A stretch of DNA of 64,000 bases. It comes from Streptomyces sp. NK08204. GTDB taxonomy: Bacteria > Actinomycetota > Actinomycetes > Streptomycetales > Streptomycetaceae. The translations under genes and the position numbers were made by a program. The notes below the pieces were generated by a model. The model had not been told where the DNA came from. It did no database searches and saw only the letters and a list, made by a program, of their open reading frames with translations. Below, piece after piece: positions 17,864 to 25,003 of this stretch; position 1 is the stretch's first letter, and each line of letters begins with the position of its first letter. The stretch is from contig NZ_JAINVF010000006.1 in NCBI RefSeq assembly GCF_020400585.1, forward strand, positions 1-64,000, read 5' to 3'.

Positions 17864-18772
17864 GTGAAGCGCTTCGAGCGGCTCGAACAGATCCGTCGCA
17901 TGGACCCGGTGGCAGACGCGCCGGAGATCTACCGGCTCAGCGTCGCCCACGAGTTCCCCTGGGACTACACGCGCGCCCTGGAGCTGGCCCTGTACCGCAC
18001 GTACGCCGTGCCGAGCATCGGGCGGCTGCTGGCGCAGACGGCGGAGATGACCGAGCGCAGCCAGAAGCGGTACGACGACACGGCGCTGCTGCTCGACGCC
18101 GTCGTGGAGCACGGATTCGCGTCGCAGGAGGCGCGGACCGCGATCCGCCGTATCAACCAGATGCACCGCAGTTACGACATCAGCGACGACGACATGCGGT
18201 ACGTGCTCAGTACCTTCGTCGTGATGCCCAGGCGGTGGATCGACGCCTATGGATGGCGGCGCCTGTCCCGGCACGAGATCGTCGCCGGCACCGAGCACTA
18301 CCGCGCCCTCGGCCGGCACATGGGCATCCCCGGTGTCCCCGAGACCTATGAGGAGTTCGAAGCGCTTCTCGACGCCTACGAAGAGGCGCACTTCGGGTGG
18401 GACGAGCAGGCGCGGCGGGTGTCCGACGCCACACTCGACCTCATGGCGTCCTGGTACCCGCGCCCCCTGGCGCCGCTGGTGCGCACGGCCACGCTCGCCC
18501 TGCTCGACGACCCGCTGCTGCGTGCGTTCCGCTACCCGGCACCCTCCTCCACCACCGCCGCGCTCGTCCGCTGTGCCGTGCGGACGCGCGGTCGGCTGGT
18601 CCGCCTCTTGCCGCCGCGCAGCGCGCCGCACTTCGCCCGCCAGAACCGGGAGGTCAAGGGCTATCCGAACGGCTACCGGCCGGCCGACCTGGGCACCCGT
18701 CCGGTCCCGGGACTCCGTGGCTGCCCCGTCCGGCACCCGGGCGCCTCAGCCGCCGACGCCTCCTGCGAGTGA
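17864..18772 (+). CDS. DUF2236/MpaB-type oxygenase family protein
   Basis: 302 residues resembling the oxygenase MpaB / DUF2236 family, a helical haem-associated fold related to latex-clearing and mycophenolic-acid enzymes. Visible blocks include EFPWDYTRALELALYRTYAV, TERSQKRYDDTALLL, RRINQMHRSYDISDDDMRYV and YGWRRLSRHEI, with several histidines that could bind haem or metal. The GTG start follows GGAGGGGGG. Its 3' end overlaps the convergent PadR gene by 27 bases. The 271-bp gap upstream holds only this promoter region. Confidence 0.78.
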   Translation: MKRFERLEQIRRMDPVADAPEIYRLSVAHEFPWDYTRALELALYRTYAVPSIGRLLAQTAEMTERSQKRYDDTALLLDAVVEHGFASQEARTAIRRINQMHRSYDISDDDMRYVLSTFVVMPRRWIDAYGWRRLSRHEIVAGTEHYRALGRHMGIPGVPETYEEFEALLDAYEEAHFGWDEQARRVSDATLDLMASWYPRPLAPLVRTATLALLDDPLLRAFRYPAPSSTTAALVRCAVRTRGRLVRLLPPRSAPHFARQNREVKGYPNGYRPADLGTRPVPGLRGCPVRHPGASAADASCE

Positions 18773-19285
18773 CGCGAGGGTGTCGCGGAGCCAGGCCAGC
18801 TCGGCCCGGCTCGTGGCACGTGCGATGGTGAGGACGCCCCGCCGGAAGGGATCGTCCAGTTCCTCGGCGCGCAGGGGCCGGTCGCCGTCGTCGTAGAAGA
18901 AGCTTGCCGGCTCCTCCAGGAAGGCCAGTCGGCGCCGCAGTACGGCCGCCTGGGCGGTCGGATCCTCGAGGTGGCGCAGGAACGCCAGCAGCGTGAACCA
19001 GTTGTTCTCGTCGGTGATCTCGCGCTGCGCGGGCTCGGCGAGGCGCCGCCGCAGCTCCCGCCTGCCCTCCTCGGTGAGGGTCAGCACGTGGCGCGGCGCG
19101 GCCACGGCACCGGGTTCGGTGGCCCGGGCCAGCAAGCCTGCCTTCTCCAGCCGCTTGATCGCCGGGTACAGCGTGCTCTCGGCGACGGGCCGTACGTGGC
19201 CGGTGAGTGCGGCGATGTGCCTGCGCAGGACGTAGCCGTGGAGCGGGGCGTCGTACAGGAAGCCGAGGATGGCGAGTTCCAGCAT
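18746..19285 (-). CDS. PadR-family transcriptional regulator
   Basis: 179 residues. The N-terminus MLELAILGFLYDAPLHGYVL is the PadR signature, followed by the winged helix (ESTLYPAIKRLEKAGLL) and a C-terminal helical dimerisation part (Vir_C-like). Start set at ATG 19285; in-frame upstream codons lack homology. It is divergent from the alpha/beta hydrolase at 19413 across a short region with an inverted repeat, so it probably represses that gene and itself. Confidence 0.87.
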   Translation of the reverse strand: MLELAILGFLYDAPLHGYVLRRHIAALTGHVRPVAESTLYPAIKRLEKAGLLARATEPGAVAAPRHVLTLTEEGRRELRRRLAEPAQREITDENNWFTLLAFLRHLEDPTAQAAVLRRRLAFLEEPASFFYDDGDRPLRAEELDDPFRRGVLTIARATSRAELAWLRDTLASLAGGVGG

Positions 19286-19342
19286 GACCGCATTCTCTCC
19301 CGAGACCGCTGTACCTCGTGACATTCATATTTCGTTTCAGCT

Positions 19343-19362
19343 ATACCTCGGCCTCGATGTAT
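19343..19362. promoter_or_regulatory. Candidate PadR operator
   Basis: ATACCTCGGCCTCGATGTAT is a 20-bp imperfect dyad (ATAC..CG/CG..GTAT) between the divergent PadR and hydrolase starts. A further TACCTCG half-site occurs at 19312-19318. Confidence 0.4.
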
Positions 19363-19412
19363 TGTGCGCAGGCGGACACGTCATGCCGCCGCAGGCATCA
19401 GGGAGGGGCACG

Positions 19413-20168
19413 TTGAAGCAGGCCGAATTCGACAGCAGGGGGAGCCGGATCCGCTGGACCGAAGTGCCGGGCTCGGAGCCCGCGCGCGTGTATCTGCACG
19501 GGCTCGGGTCGATGTCCGCCGTCTATCACGCGCACATCGCGGCCCGTCCCGAACTTGCGGGCCGCCGGAGTCTGTTCGTGGACCTGCCCGGGCACGGCAT
19601 CAGCGACCGGCCCCGGCACTACGGCTACACGCTGGAGGAGCACGCCGACGCGGTGGCGATCGCCCTGGACGAGGCGCAAGTCGCCCGCTCCGAGCTGATC
19701 GCGCACAGCATGGGCGGCGCCGTCGCCATCGTGCTCGCCCACCGGCGGCCCGATCTCGTCTCCCGGCTGGTCCTCGCCGAGGCCAACCTGGACGCGTTCC
19801 CGCCGCCGACCGCCGGCAGCAGCGGCATCGCCGCCTACGAAGAGGACGAGTTCGTAGAAAGTGCGTACGCGCGCGTGCTGGCGGCCGTCGGCCCGTTGTG
19901 GGCGGCCACCATGCGGCTTGCCGATCCGCGTGCCCTGCACCGCACCGCCGCCGCACTGCGACGCGGCTCGGACCCCGTGATGCGCACGATCTTGGAGGGC
20001 CTGGCCGTCGACCGCGTCTATCTGCAGGGCGAGCACAGCGGCGAACTCCCGGGCAGGGAGCGCCTGGAGGCCACGGGGGTGCGCGTGGTGACCGTCCCGG
20101 GCGCCGGGCACAACGTCATGTTCGACAACCCCGACGCCTTCGTGGCGGCCGTCGCCGGGTGGCACTGA
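19413..20168 (+). CDS. Alpha/beta-fold hydrolase
   Basis: 251-residue serine hydrolase. Oxyanion-hole segment VYLHGLGS, nucleophile elbow IAHSMGGAV and catalytic histidine in PGAGHNVMFDNP are all present; the acid is probably the aspartate of GLAVDRVYL or near it. The TTG at 19413 follows GGGAGG at six bases; ATG 19383 is a weaker in-frame alternative. Divergent from PadR, which likely controls it. Substrate unknown (ester, lactone or amide). Confidence 0.85.
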   Translation: MKQAEFDSRGSRIRWTEVPGSEPARVYLHGLGSMSAVYHAHIAARPELAGRRSLFVDLPGHGISDRPRHYGYTLEEHADAVAIALDEAQVARSELIAHSMGGAVAIVLAHRRPDLVSRLVLAEANLDAFPPPTAGSSGIAAYEEDEFVESAYARVLAAVGPLWAATMRLADPRALHRTAAALRRGSDPVMRTILEGLAVDRVYLQGEHSGELPGRERLEATGVRVVTVPGAGHNVMFDNPDAFVAAVAGWH

Positions 20169-20185
20169 CCCGGCCGCCCCGCTCG

Positions 20186-20794
20186 TCAGTCCTCGCGCAC
20201 GGCCAGCGCGAGGAAACGCGCGTCCTCGTCCGCGTACGACGTCATGCGCCATCCGCAACAGGCCAGCAGAGGGCCGAGATTCGCCTCGGCCCGCAGGTCG
20301 TCCGGGGTGATCTGCCGACCCTGACGCGCTGCCAGGGCCGCCCGCCCGATCGGATGGAACAGGGCGAGCATGCCGCCCGGCCGCACCACGCGGGCCAGCT
20401 CCCGCAGGTTGGCCACCGGTTGCGGCAGGTGGGCGATCAGGCCTGCGGCGAACACGGCGTCCAGGGACCCCGACTGCAGCGGCAGCGCCGCGACGTCGGC
20501 GAGCAGCAGTCGCCCGTCCCGGTCCCTGCCCGCTTGTACGGCGGCCTGCAGCATCGCCGGGGTGAGGTCGACGCCCACCACCACTCCCGAGGACTCTACG
20601 GCGGCGCGCAGCGGCGGCAGGGCGCGCCCCGTACCGCAGCCCGCGTCGAGCACGCGGTCGCCCGCCCTGAGACCCAGGTCGGCCACGGCAGCCGCGTAGG
20701 CAGGGCCGTCGTCGGGGAACCTGCTGTCCCAGTCGGCCGCCCGTGCGGTGAAGAACGCCTGGACGTGTGCGTGGTCATCGCTCATGTACTGCAT
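20186..20794 (-). CDS. Class I SAM-dependent methyltransferase
   Basis: 202 residues with the Rossmann methyltransferase motifs: I as VLDAGCGTGRALP, acidic loop GVDLTPAML, and post-motif segments ADVAALPLQSGSLDAVF and RVVRPGGMLALF. It is soluble, converges with the alpha/beta hydrolase, and its substrate cannot be read from the sequence. The start could be ATG 20794 or the ATG three codons later (20785). Confidence 0.83.
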   Translation of the reverse strand: MQYMSDDHAHVQAFFTARAADWDSRFPDDGPAYAAAVADLGLRAGDRVLDAGCGTGRALPPLRAAVESSGVVVGVDLTPAMLQAAVQAGRDRDGRLLLADVAALPLQSGSLDAVFAAGLIAHLPQPVANLRELARVVRPGGMLALFHPIGRAALAARQGRQITPDDLRAEANLGPLLACCGWRMTSYADEDARFLALAVRED

Positions 20795-20985
20795 GATCCC
20801 TCACGGCACGGGCAGATTCCTGTGCGCATGTTCGAGCGGGACCGATCGTTCCATCGCGTCTCTGCGCCATGTTCCAACACATTTCGAAATGCCTCCTCGT
20901 TGCGCGCCCGTGCCCCCTAGCGTCCCGGGGCATAGAACACCGGACCACGCCGCCTTCGGCCGGTCACCACGTTGAGGCGGCATCG

Positions 20986-21398
20986 ATGACCGATAACGCG
21001 ACCGGCGGCCCGCCGGAGCCGGGCGCCCAGGGGCACGACGGCGGAGCCGACCGCTGGTCCACCCGTACGCCATGGCCGACGGGCATACCCGACCGGGCCC
21101 CGCAGGAATGCGCTTCGGCCTCGTCGCGCTCGTCACCCGGGACCCCGCCGCACCGGGGACCGGCGACGGCGCCGCGCTCGGTCCAGAACACCGCGGGCCG
21201 ATCGAGCCGTGCCGTCCGCAGACGCAGTCCGCCGCCGAGCCGGCCACGGACGCGGATCTCCCGGTCGGAGCGGTTCGGGTGCTTACCTGCGCGACCTCGT
21301 GGAACTGGGCTGCACGACCCTCTGCCGCCTGGCGCCCCAGACCACCTGCCGGCCCACGGACACCACGCGCGGTCATCCAGGGATCACGAGCGGTGTAG
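20986..21398 (+). pseudogene. Decayed DUF742 (CvnC-like) conservon gene
   Basis: Pieces of a DUF742 protein are spread over two frames. MTDNATGGPPEPGAQ is followed by VHPYAMADGHTRP, RFGLVALVTRD, GPEHRGPIEPC and DLPVGAVRVL in a second frame. Then come DLVELGCTTLCRLAP in a third position and AVIQGSRAV plus stop back in the second. A single missing G in the RW/VHPY region explains the first shift. DUF742 proteins normally sit between the roadblock and GTPase genes of Streptomyces conservons, and the GTPase follows immediately here. At least three lesions make this a pseudogene unless they are sequencing errors. Confidence 0.6.
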
Positions 21399-21431
21399 AT
21401 GACTCAGCCGGCCCTCCCGAGAGAAGTGATC

Positions 21432-22034
21432 ATGGCATCCGACCACTCCGACGCCCGCGACCAGACGTCTGCTCTGACGCTGAAGGTGCTCATCGCCGGC
21501 GGGTTCGGCGCCGGCAAGACGACCCTGATCCGGGCCGTCAGCGAGATCCGGGCGCTGCGCGCCGAGGAACGGCTCGGTGAGGCAGACCGACCGGCGGACG
21601 ACACGCACGGCACGGTACGCAAGGTCACCACGGCCGTCGCCATGGACTTCGGGCGCATCACCATCCGCTCCGGGCTCTCCCTCTACCTGTTCGGCACACC
21701 GGGGCCGGACCCCTTCTGGTTCCTGTGGGACGAACTGTCACAGGGAGCGCTCGGCGCCGTCGTGCTCGCGGACACCCGGCGGCTGGAGGACTGCTTTCCG
21801 GCGGTCGGCTACTTCCAGCACCGGCGCATCCCGTTCGTCGTGGCCGCCAACTGCTTTCCGGGATCCCGCACCTACGGCGCCCACGACGTCTCCCAGGCCC
21901 TGACGCTCGACCGGGGCACTCCCGTGGTGCTGTGCGACGCACGCGACCGGGACTCGGGCAAGGAAGTGCTGATACGGCTGATCGAACACGCCGGGCGGAC
22001 ACACGCCGCCCGGCTCCGGGACCCGGCGGGCTGA
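21432..22034 (+). CDS. Conservon-type (CvnD-like) GTP/ATP-binding protein
   Basis: 200-residue small GTPase-like protein: P-loop AGGFGAGKTT, a switch segment TTVAMDFGRI-like (TAVAMDFGRITI), a G3-like block LFGTPGPDPFWFLWDEL (Pro where Gln is usual) and ADTRRLEDCF. In Streptomyces such proteins act with a membrane sensor, a roadblock protein and a DUF742 protein as a GPCR-like relay. Here the DUF742 gene is broken, the roadblock gene is 530 bp downstream past a reversed gene, and no sensor kinase is seen. ATG 21432 (MASDHSD) was preferred over an ATG at 21399 with no ribosome site. Confidence 0.83.
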   Translation: MASDHSDARDQTSALTLKVLIAGGFGAGKTTLIRAVSEIRALRAEERLGEADRPADDTHGTVRKVTTAVAMDFGRITIRSGLSLYLFGTPGPDPFWFLWDELSQGALGAVVLADTRRLEDCFPAVGYFQHRRIPFVVAANCFPGSRTYGAHDVSQALTLDRGTPVVLCDARDRDSGKEVLIRLIEHAGRTHAARLRDPAG

Positions 22035-22043
22035 GGCCTCTCA

Positions 22044-22475
22044 TCAGGCGGCGGCCAGGTCCTTGACGGCCACCACCTTGTCGATGGTGGCGCGCGCGAG
22101 CAGCTCACCCGGAACGCCGTTGCGGGCGCCGTACTCGTCCGCGCGTTCCTCGCCCATGTAGCGCGCCGCGATCCGGGTGGCCCAAAGACGTACCTCGGCC
22201 AGGTCCTCCGACAACCGGGCGCGTCCGCTCAGCACCACGAAGTGGAACGGCGGCCGGTCGTCGTCCACGCACAGCGCGAACCGTCCGTCACGCGTGAGAT
22301 TGCGGCCCTTCACGGTCCCCTTGCCGGTGTTGAAGACCAGTTCGTCCCCGTCGACCAGAAACCAGACCGGGGCCACGTGCGGGCTCCCGTCGGCGCTCAC
22401 CGTGGACAGCTTGCCGGTTCGGGTGCCGTAAGAGACGAACGCCCGCCATTCCTCATCGGTCATCTTCTGTGCCAT
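22044..22475 (-). CDS. PPOX-class (F420-dependent type) flavin/deazaflavin enzyme
   Basis: 143 residues of the pyridoxamine 5'-phosphate oxidase-like split-barrel fold: TGKLSTVSADGSPHVAPVWF, LVFNTGKGTVKGRNL, and GRFALCVDDDRPPFHFVVL. Actinobacterial members commonly use coenzyme F420. AGGATGG precedes the ATG. It interrupts the conservon-like genes in the opposite direction. Substrate unknown. Confidence 0.8.
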   Translation of the reverse strand: MAQKMTDEEWRAFVSYGTRTGKLSTVSADGSPHVAPVWFLVDGDELVFNTGKGTVKGRNLTRDGRFALCVDDDRPPFHFVVLSGRARLSEDLAEVRLWATRIAARYMGEERADEYGARNGVPGELLARATIDKVVAVKDLAAA

Positions 22476-22566
22476 ACGCCCATCCTGCTTGCCCGGACGC
22501 CGGTCGTGGGGAAGGCTGGCGGACAGACCCTCCGGTCAGGGGGAGACGTCACACGGGGAGACGGAA

Positions 22567-22980
22567 ATGGCGCAGAACCAGGGACTCGGCTGGCTGTTGG
22601 ACGACCTGACACAGCGGGTGGACCATGTACGGCACGCGCTGGTGCTGTCGAACGACGGGCTGGTCACGGGGGCCAGCACCGGCCTCCGCCGCGAGGACGC
22701 CGAGCATTTGGCCGCCGTGGCGTCCGGGTTGCACAGCCTCGCCAAGGGCTCGGGACGCCACTTCGGCGCGGGCCGGGTGCGCCAGACGATGATCGAGTAC
22801 GACGACGCCGTGCTGTTCGTGACCGCCGCCGGCACCGGCAGCTGTCTGTGCGTGCTCAGCGGCGCGGAGGCGGACATCGGCCAGATCGCGTACGAGATGA
22901 CCCTGCTCGTCAACCGAGTCGGCGAACATCTCGGGGTGGACGCCCGGCAACCCGAACGCGCACCCGCCACAGACGTCTGA
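22567..22980 (+). CDS. Roadblock/LC7 domain protein (CvnB-like)
   Basis: 137 residues: LGWLLDDLTQRVDHVRHALV, LSNDGLVTGASTGL and a central SLCVLS-type strand (GTGSCLCVLSGAEADIGQIA) are typical of roadblock proteins that partner small GTPases in conservons and gliding systems. GGGGAGA lies before ATG 22567. It is separated from its natural neighbours (DUF742 and GTPase) by a reversed gene, suggesting the operon has been broken up or that this belongs to a different set. Confidence 0.83.
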   Translation: MAQNQGLGWLLDDLTQRVDHVRHALVLSNDGLVTGASTGLRREDAEHLAAVASGLHSLAKGSGRHFGAGRVRQTMIEYDDAVLFVTAAGTGSCLCVLSGAEADIGQIAYEMTLLVNRVGEHLGVDARQPERAPATDV

Positions 22981-23107
22981 CCTGCCCGTTTGTCTCGCCC
23001 CGCGAAGTTGTCCACAGGCTCGCCACGAGATGCGGCGAACCGGCTACGGTGTGTGAACGGCGAACGCACACGGCGTGAGCAAACCGACTCCACGGGGGAG
23101 TTCGAGC

Positions 23108-24103
23108 ATGTCGGCAAGCACCTTCGACCCAACCCGCCCCGCCAGCTATGCGGCCGGCCGTGCAGCCCGCGAACTTGCCCTCAAACGAAGTGAGTTCGAC
23201 CTCGCGGTCCTTCTCGGCCAGATTCGCACCGTGCCCGACGACGGCGGGGGCGGGGACCGCCGCGTCGAACGGGCGGAGATCGACCGGCTGCGCACCCAGG
23301 ACGGCTTTCCCGGAACCCTGCGCGAGCGGGTGCGCATCGTCGGCACCGCGGAGGGCGCCGCGCTGATGGAGATTCCGGCCGGCAGGTTCACGCGGCTGGC
23401 CCGCGTGGGCCTGCTCGTGCCCGTGAAGTTCTACCTGAGCCGCTACCGGGCCGTGGTCTGGCTCTACCTTGCCGAAGAGCTACGGCAATTCGCGTCTGAT
23501 ACCGATAACGCGCCCATGCTCAAGGGGCGTACGCCTGAAGCGGTGCGCGGTCAGCTCGAGACCGGAGTGGACCTGCGCGCCCGCAACTGGCGCAGCCGAC
23601 ACCGTGGCTTCCTGCTCCGGCAGGCCGAGGACGCGTGGCAACGCGCCGGCGCCCTCGCCTCCTTCCTCGAACTCACAGAGGTCGCCGATGTCGTCAAGGA
23701 CCCATGCGAGCGCGCCCAGTTGAACCATTTCCGGACCACTCCGCCCGCCCACGGCATGCCTGGGCCCCCCTCCGCACTCCTCGCCGAGCAGATCATGACG
23801 GCCGCCGATCCCGACGAGATCGCGTGGTTGCGCAGTGAGCTGGCGGAAGCGGTGCGGGAGGCACGCCTGCGCCGCCCCGCTCCACGCCCTGCCGTACCGT
23901 ACGACGCCCCCGCCCCGCAGCACCCGGCCCCGCGCCACGGTCGCCCCGGGCCACGGCCGGCTCCGCGACACGTCGAGCCTCTGTCACGGCCGGCCCCACG
24001 GCCGGCGCCCCGACACCATGAGCCGGAGCCGGGAGCGCCCCGACGTCATCGCGGCCTGCGGTCATGGCTGCGCCGCAGACGTCTCGGCCCCGCGCAGATC
24101 TGA
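23108..24103 (+). CDS. DUF6397-type hypothetical protein
   Basis: 331 residues. The N-terminal two thirds is a conserved soluble region with two similar HTH-like openings (AARELALKRSEFDLAVLLGQ and LARVGLLVPVKFYLSRYRAV). The last 70 residues are Pro/Arg/His-rich low complexity ending in a basic tail (RSWLRRRRLGPAQI). It resembles the DUF6397 family of streptomycetes. ATG 23108 follows GGGGGAG. Function unknown; the HTH-like segments hint at nucleic-acid binding. Confidence 0.72.
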   Translation: MSASTFDPTRPASYAAGRAARELALKRSEFDLAVLLGQIRTVPDDGGGGDRRVERAEIDRLRTQDGFPGTLRERVRIVGTAEGAALMEIPAGRFTRLARVGLLVPVKFYLSRYRAVVWLYLAEELRQFASDTDNAPMLKGRTPEAVRGQLETGVDLRARNWRSRHRGFLLRQAEDAWQRAGALASFLELTEVADVVKDPCERAQLNHFRTTPPAHGMPGPPSALLAEQIMTAADPDEIAWLRSELAEAVREARLRRPAPRPAVPYDAPAPQHPAPRHGRPGPRPAPRHVEPLSRPAPRPAPRHHEPEPGAPRRHRGLRSWLRRRRLGPAQI

Positions 24104-24117
24104 ACGACCGGGCCCAG

Positions 24118-24984
24118 CTACAGGGCTCGGAAGAGGCCCTCCTGGACGACAGAGACGAGCAGACGTCCCCGCTGGTCGTAGATGCGCCCGCGGGCCAGAC
24201 CGCGCCCGCCGGTGGCGATCGGGGACTCCTGGTCGTACAGGAACCACTCGTCCGCGCGGAACGGCCGGTGGAACCACATCGCGTGATCCAGCGACGCCAG
24301 GTCGAAGTTCCGCGGTCCCCACAGAGGTTCGACCGGGATCCGGACCGCGTCCAGCAAGGTCATGTCGCTGGCGTAGGTCAGGGCGCACGTGTGCACCAGC
24401 GGGTCGTCGCCGAGCGGCCCGACCGCACGCATCCAGACGGCGCTGCGCGGCTCGGCTCCCTGGACGTCCTCGGCGTTCCAGCGCAGCCGGTCGACATAAC
24501 GGATGTCGAAGGGCTGGCGGCGCGCCATCCGCTGCCACTGCTCCGGCAGCGCACCCAGATGTTCACTGATCTCCTCGGCCACCGTCGGCAGCGACTCCGG
24601 GTCCGGCACCTCACGGGCCGGCGGCAGCTGGTGCTCGAACGGTCCTTGCTCAGCCTTGTGGAAGGAGGCGGTCAGATTGAAGATCGTGCGGCCCTGCTGC
24701 ACGGCCGTGACCCGGCGCGTCGTGAAGGAGCGCCCGTCGCGGACCCGCTCCACCTGGTACACGATCGGCACGCCCGGCCGGCCCGGGCGCAGGAAGTACG
24801 CGTGCAGCGAGTGCACGGGACGGTCGCTGTCGGTGGTGCGCCCGGCGGCGACCAGCGCCTGGCCGGCCACCTGGCCGCCGAAGACCCGCTGCAAGGACTC
24901 CTGCGGACTGCGGCCACGGAAGATGTTGACCTCGATCTGCTCCAGGTCGAGCAGTTCGACCAGCCTCTCGGCCGGGTTCGTCAT
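24118..24984 (-). CDS. tesB: Acyl-CoA thioesterase II
   Basis: 288-residue double hot-dog thioesterase that hydrolyses acyl-CoA to free acid and CoA. Blocks typical of TesB are FRGRSPQESLQRVFGGQVAG, PVHSLHAYFLRPG, GRSFTTRRVTAVQQG, and in the second half SLDHAMWFHRPFRADEW then RGLARGRIYDQRGRLLVSVVQ. The starts follow the helicase gene by only 19 bp on the same strand, so the two form an operon. Confidence 0.92.
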   Translation of the reverse strand: MTNPAERLVELLDLEQIEVNIFRGRSPQESLQRVFGGQVAGQALVAAGRTTDSDRPVHSLHAYFLRPGRPGVPIVYQVERVRDGRSFTTRRVTAVQQGRTIFNLTASFHKAEQGPFEHQLPPAREVPDPESLPTVAEEISEHLGALPEQWQRMARRQPFDIRYVDRLRWNAEDVQGAEPRSAVWMRAVGPLGDDPLVHTCALTYASDMTLLDAVRIPVEPLWGPRNFDLASLDHAMWFHRPFRADEWFLYDQESPIATGGRGLARGRIYDQRGRLLVSVVQEGLFRAL

Positions 24985-25003
24985 GGGTGACTCTCGCCCC
25001 CGT

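Noticed and set aside
20801..21376. 191-codon minus-strand frame opposite the DUF742 relic
   Set aside because: No motif or ribosome site. The plus strand shows clear DUF742 pieces.
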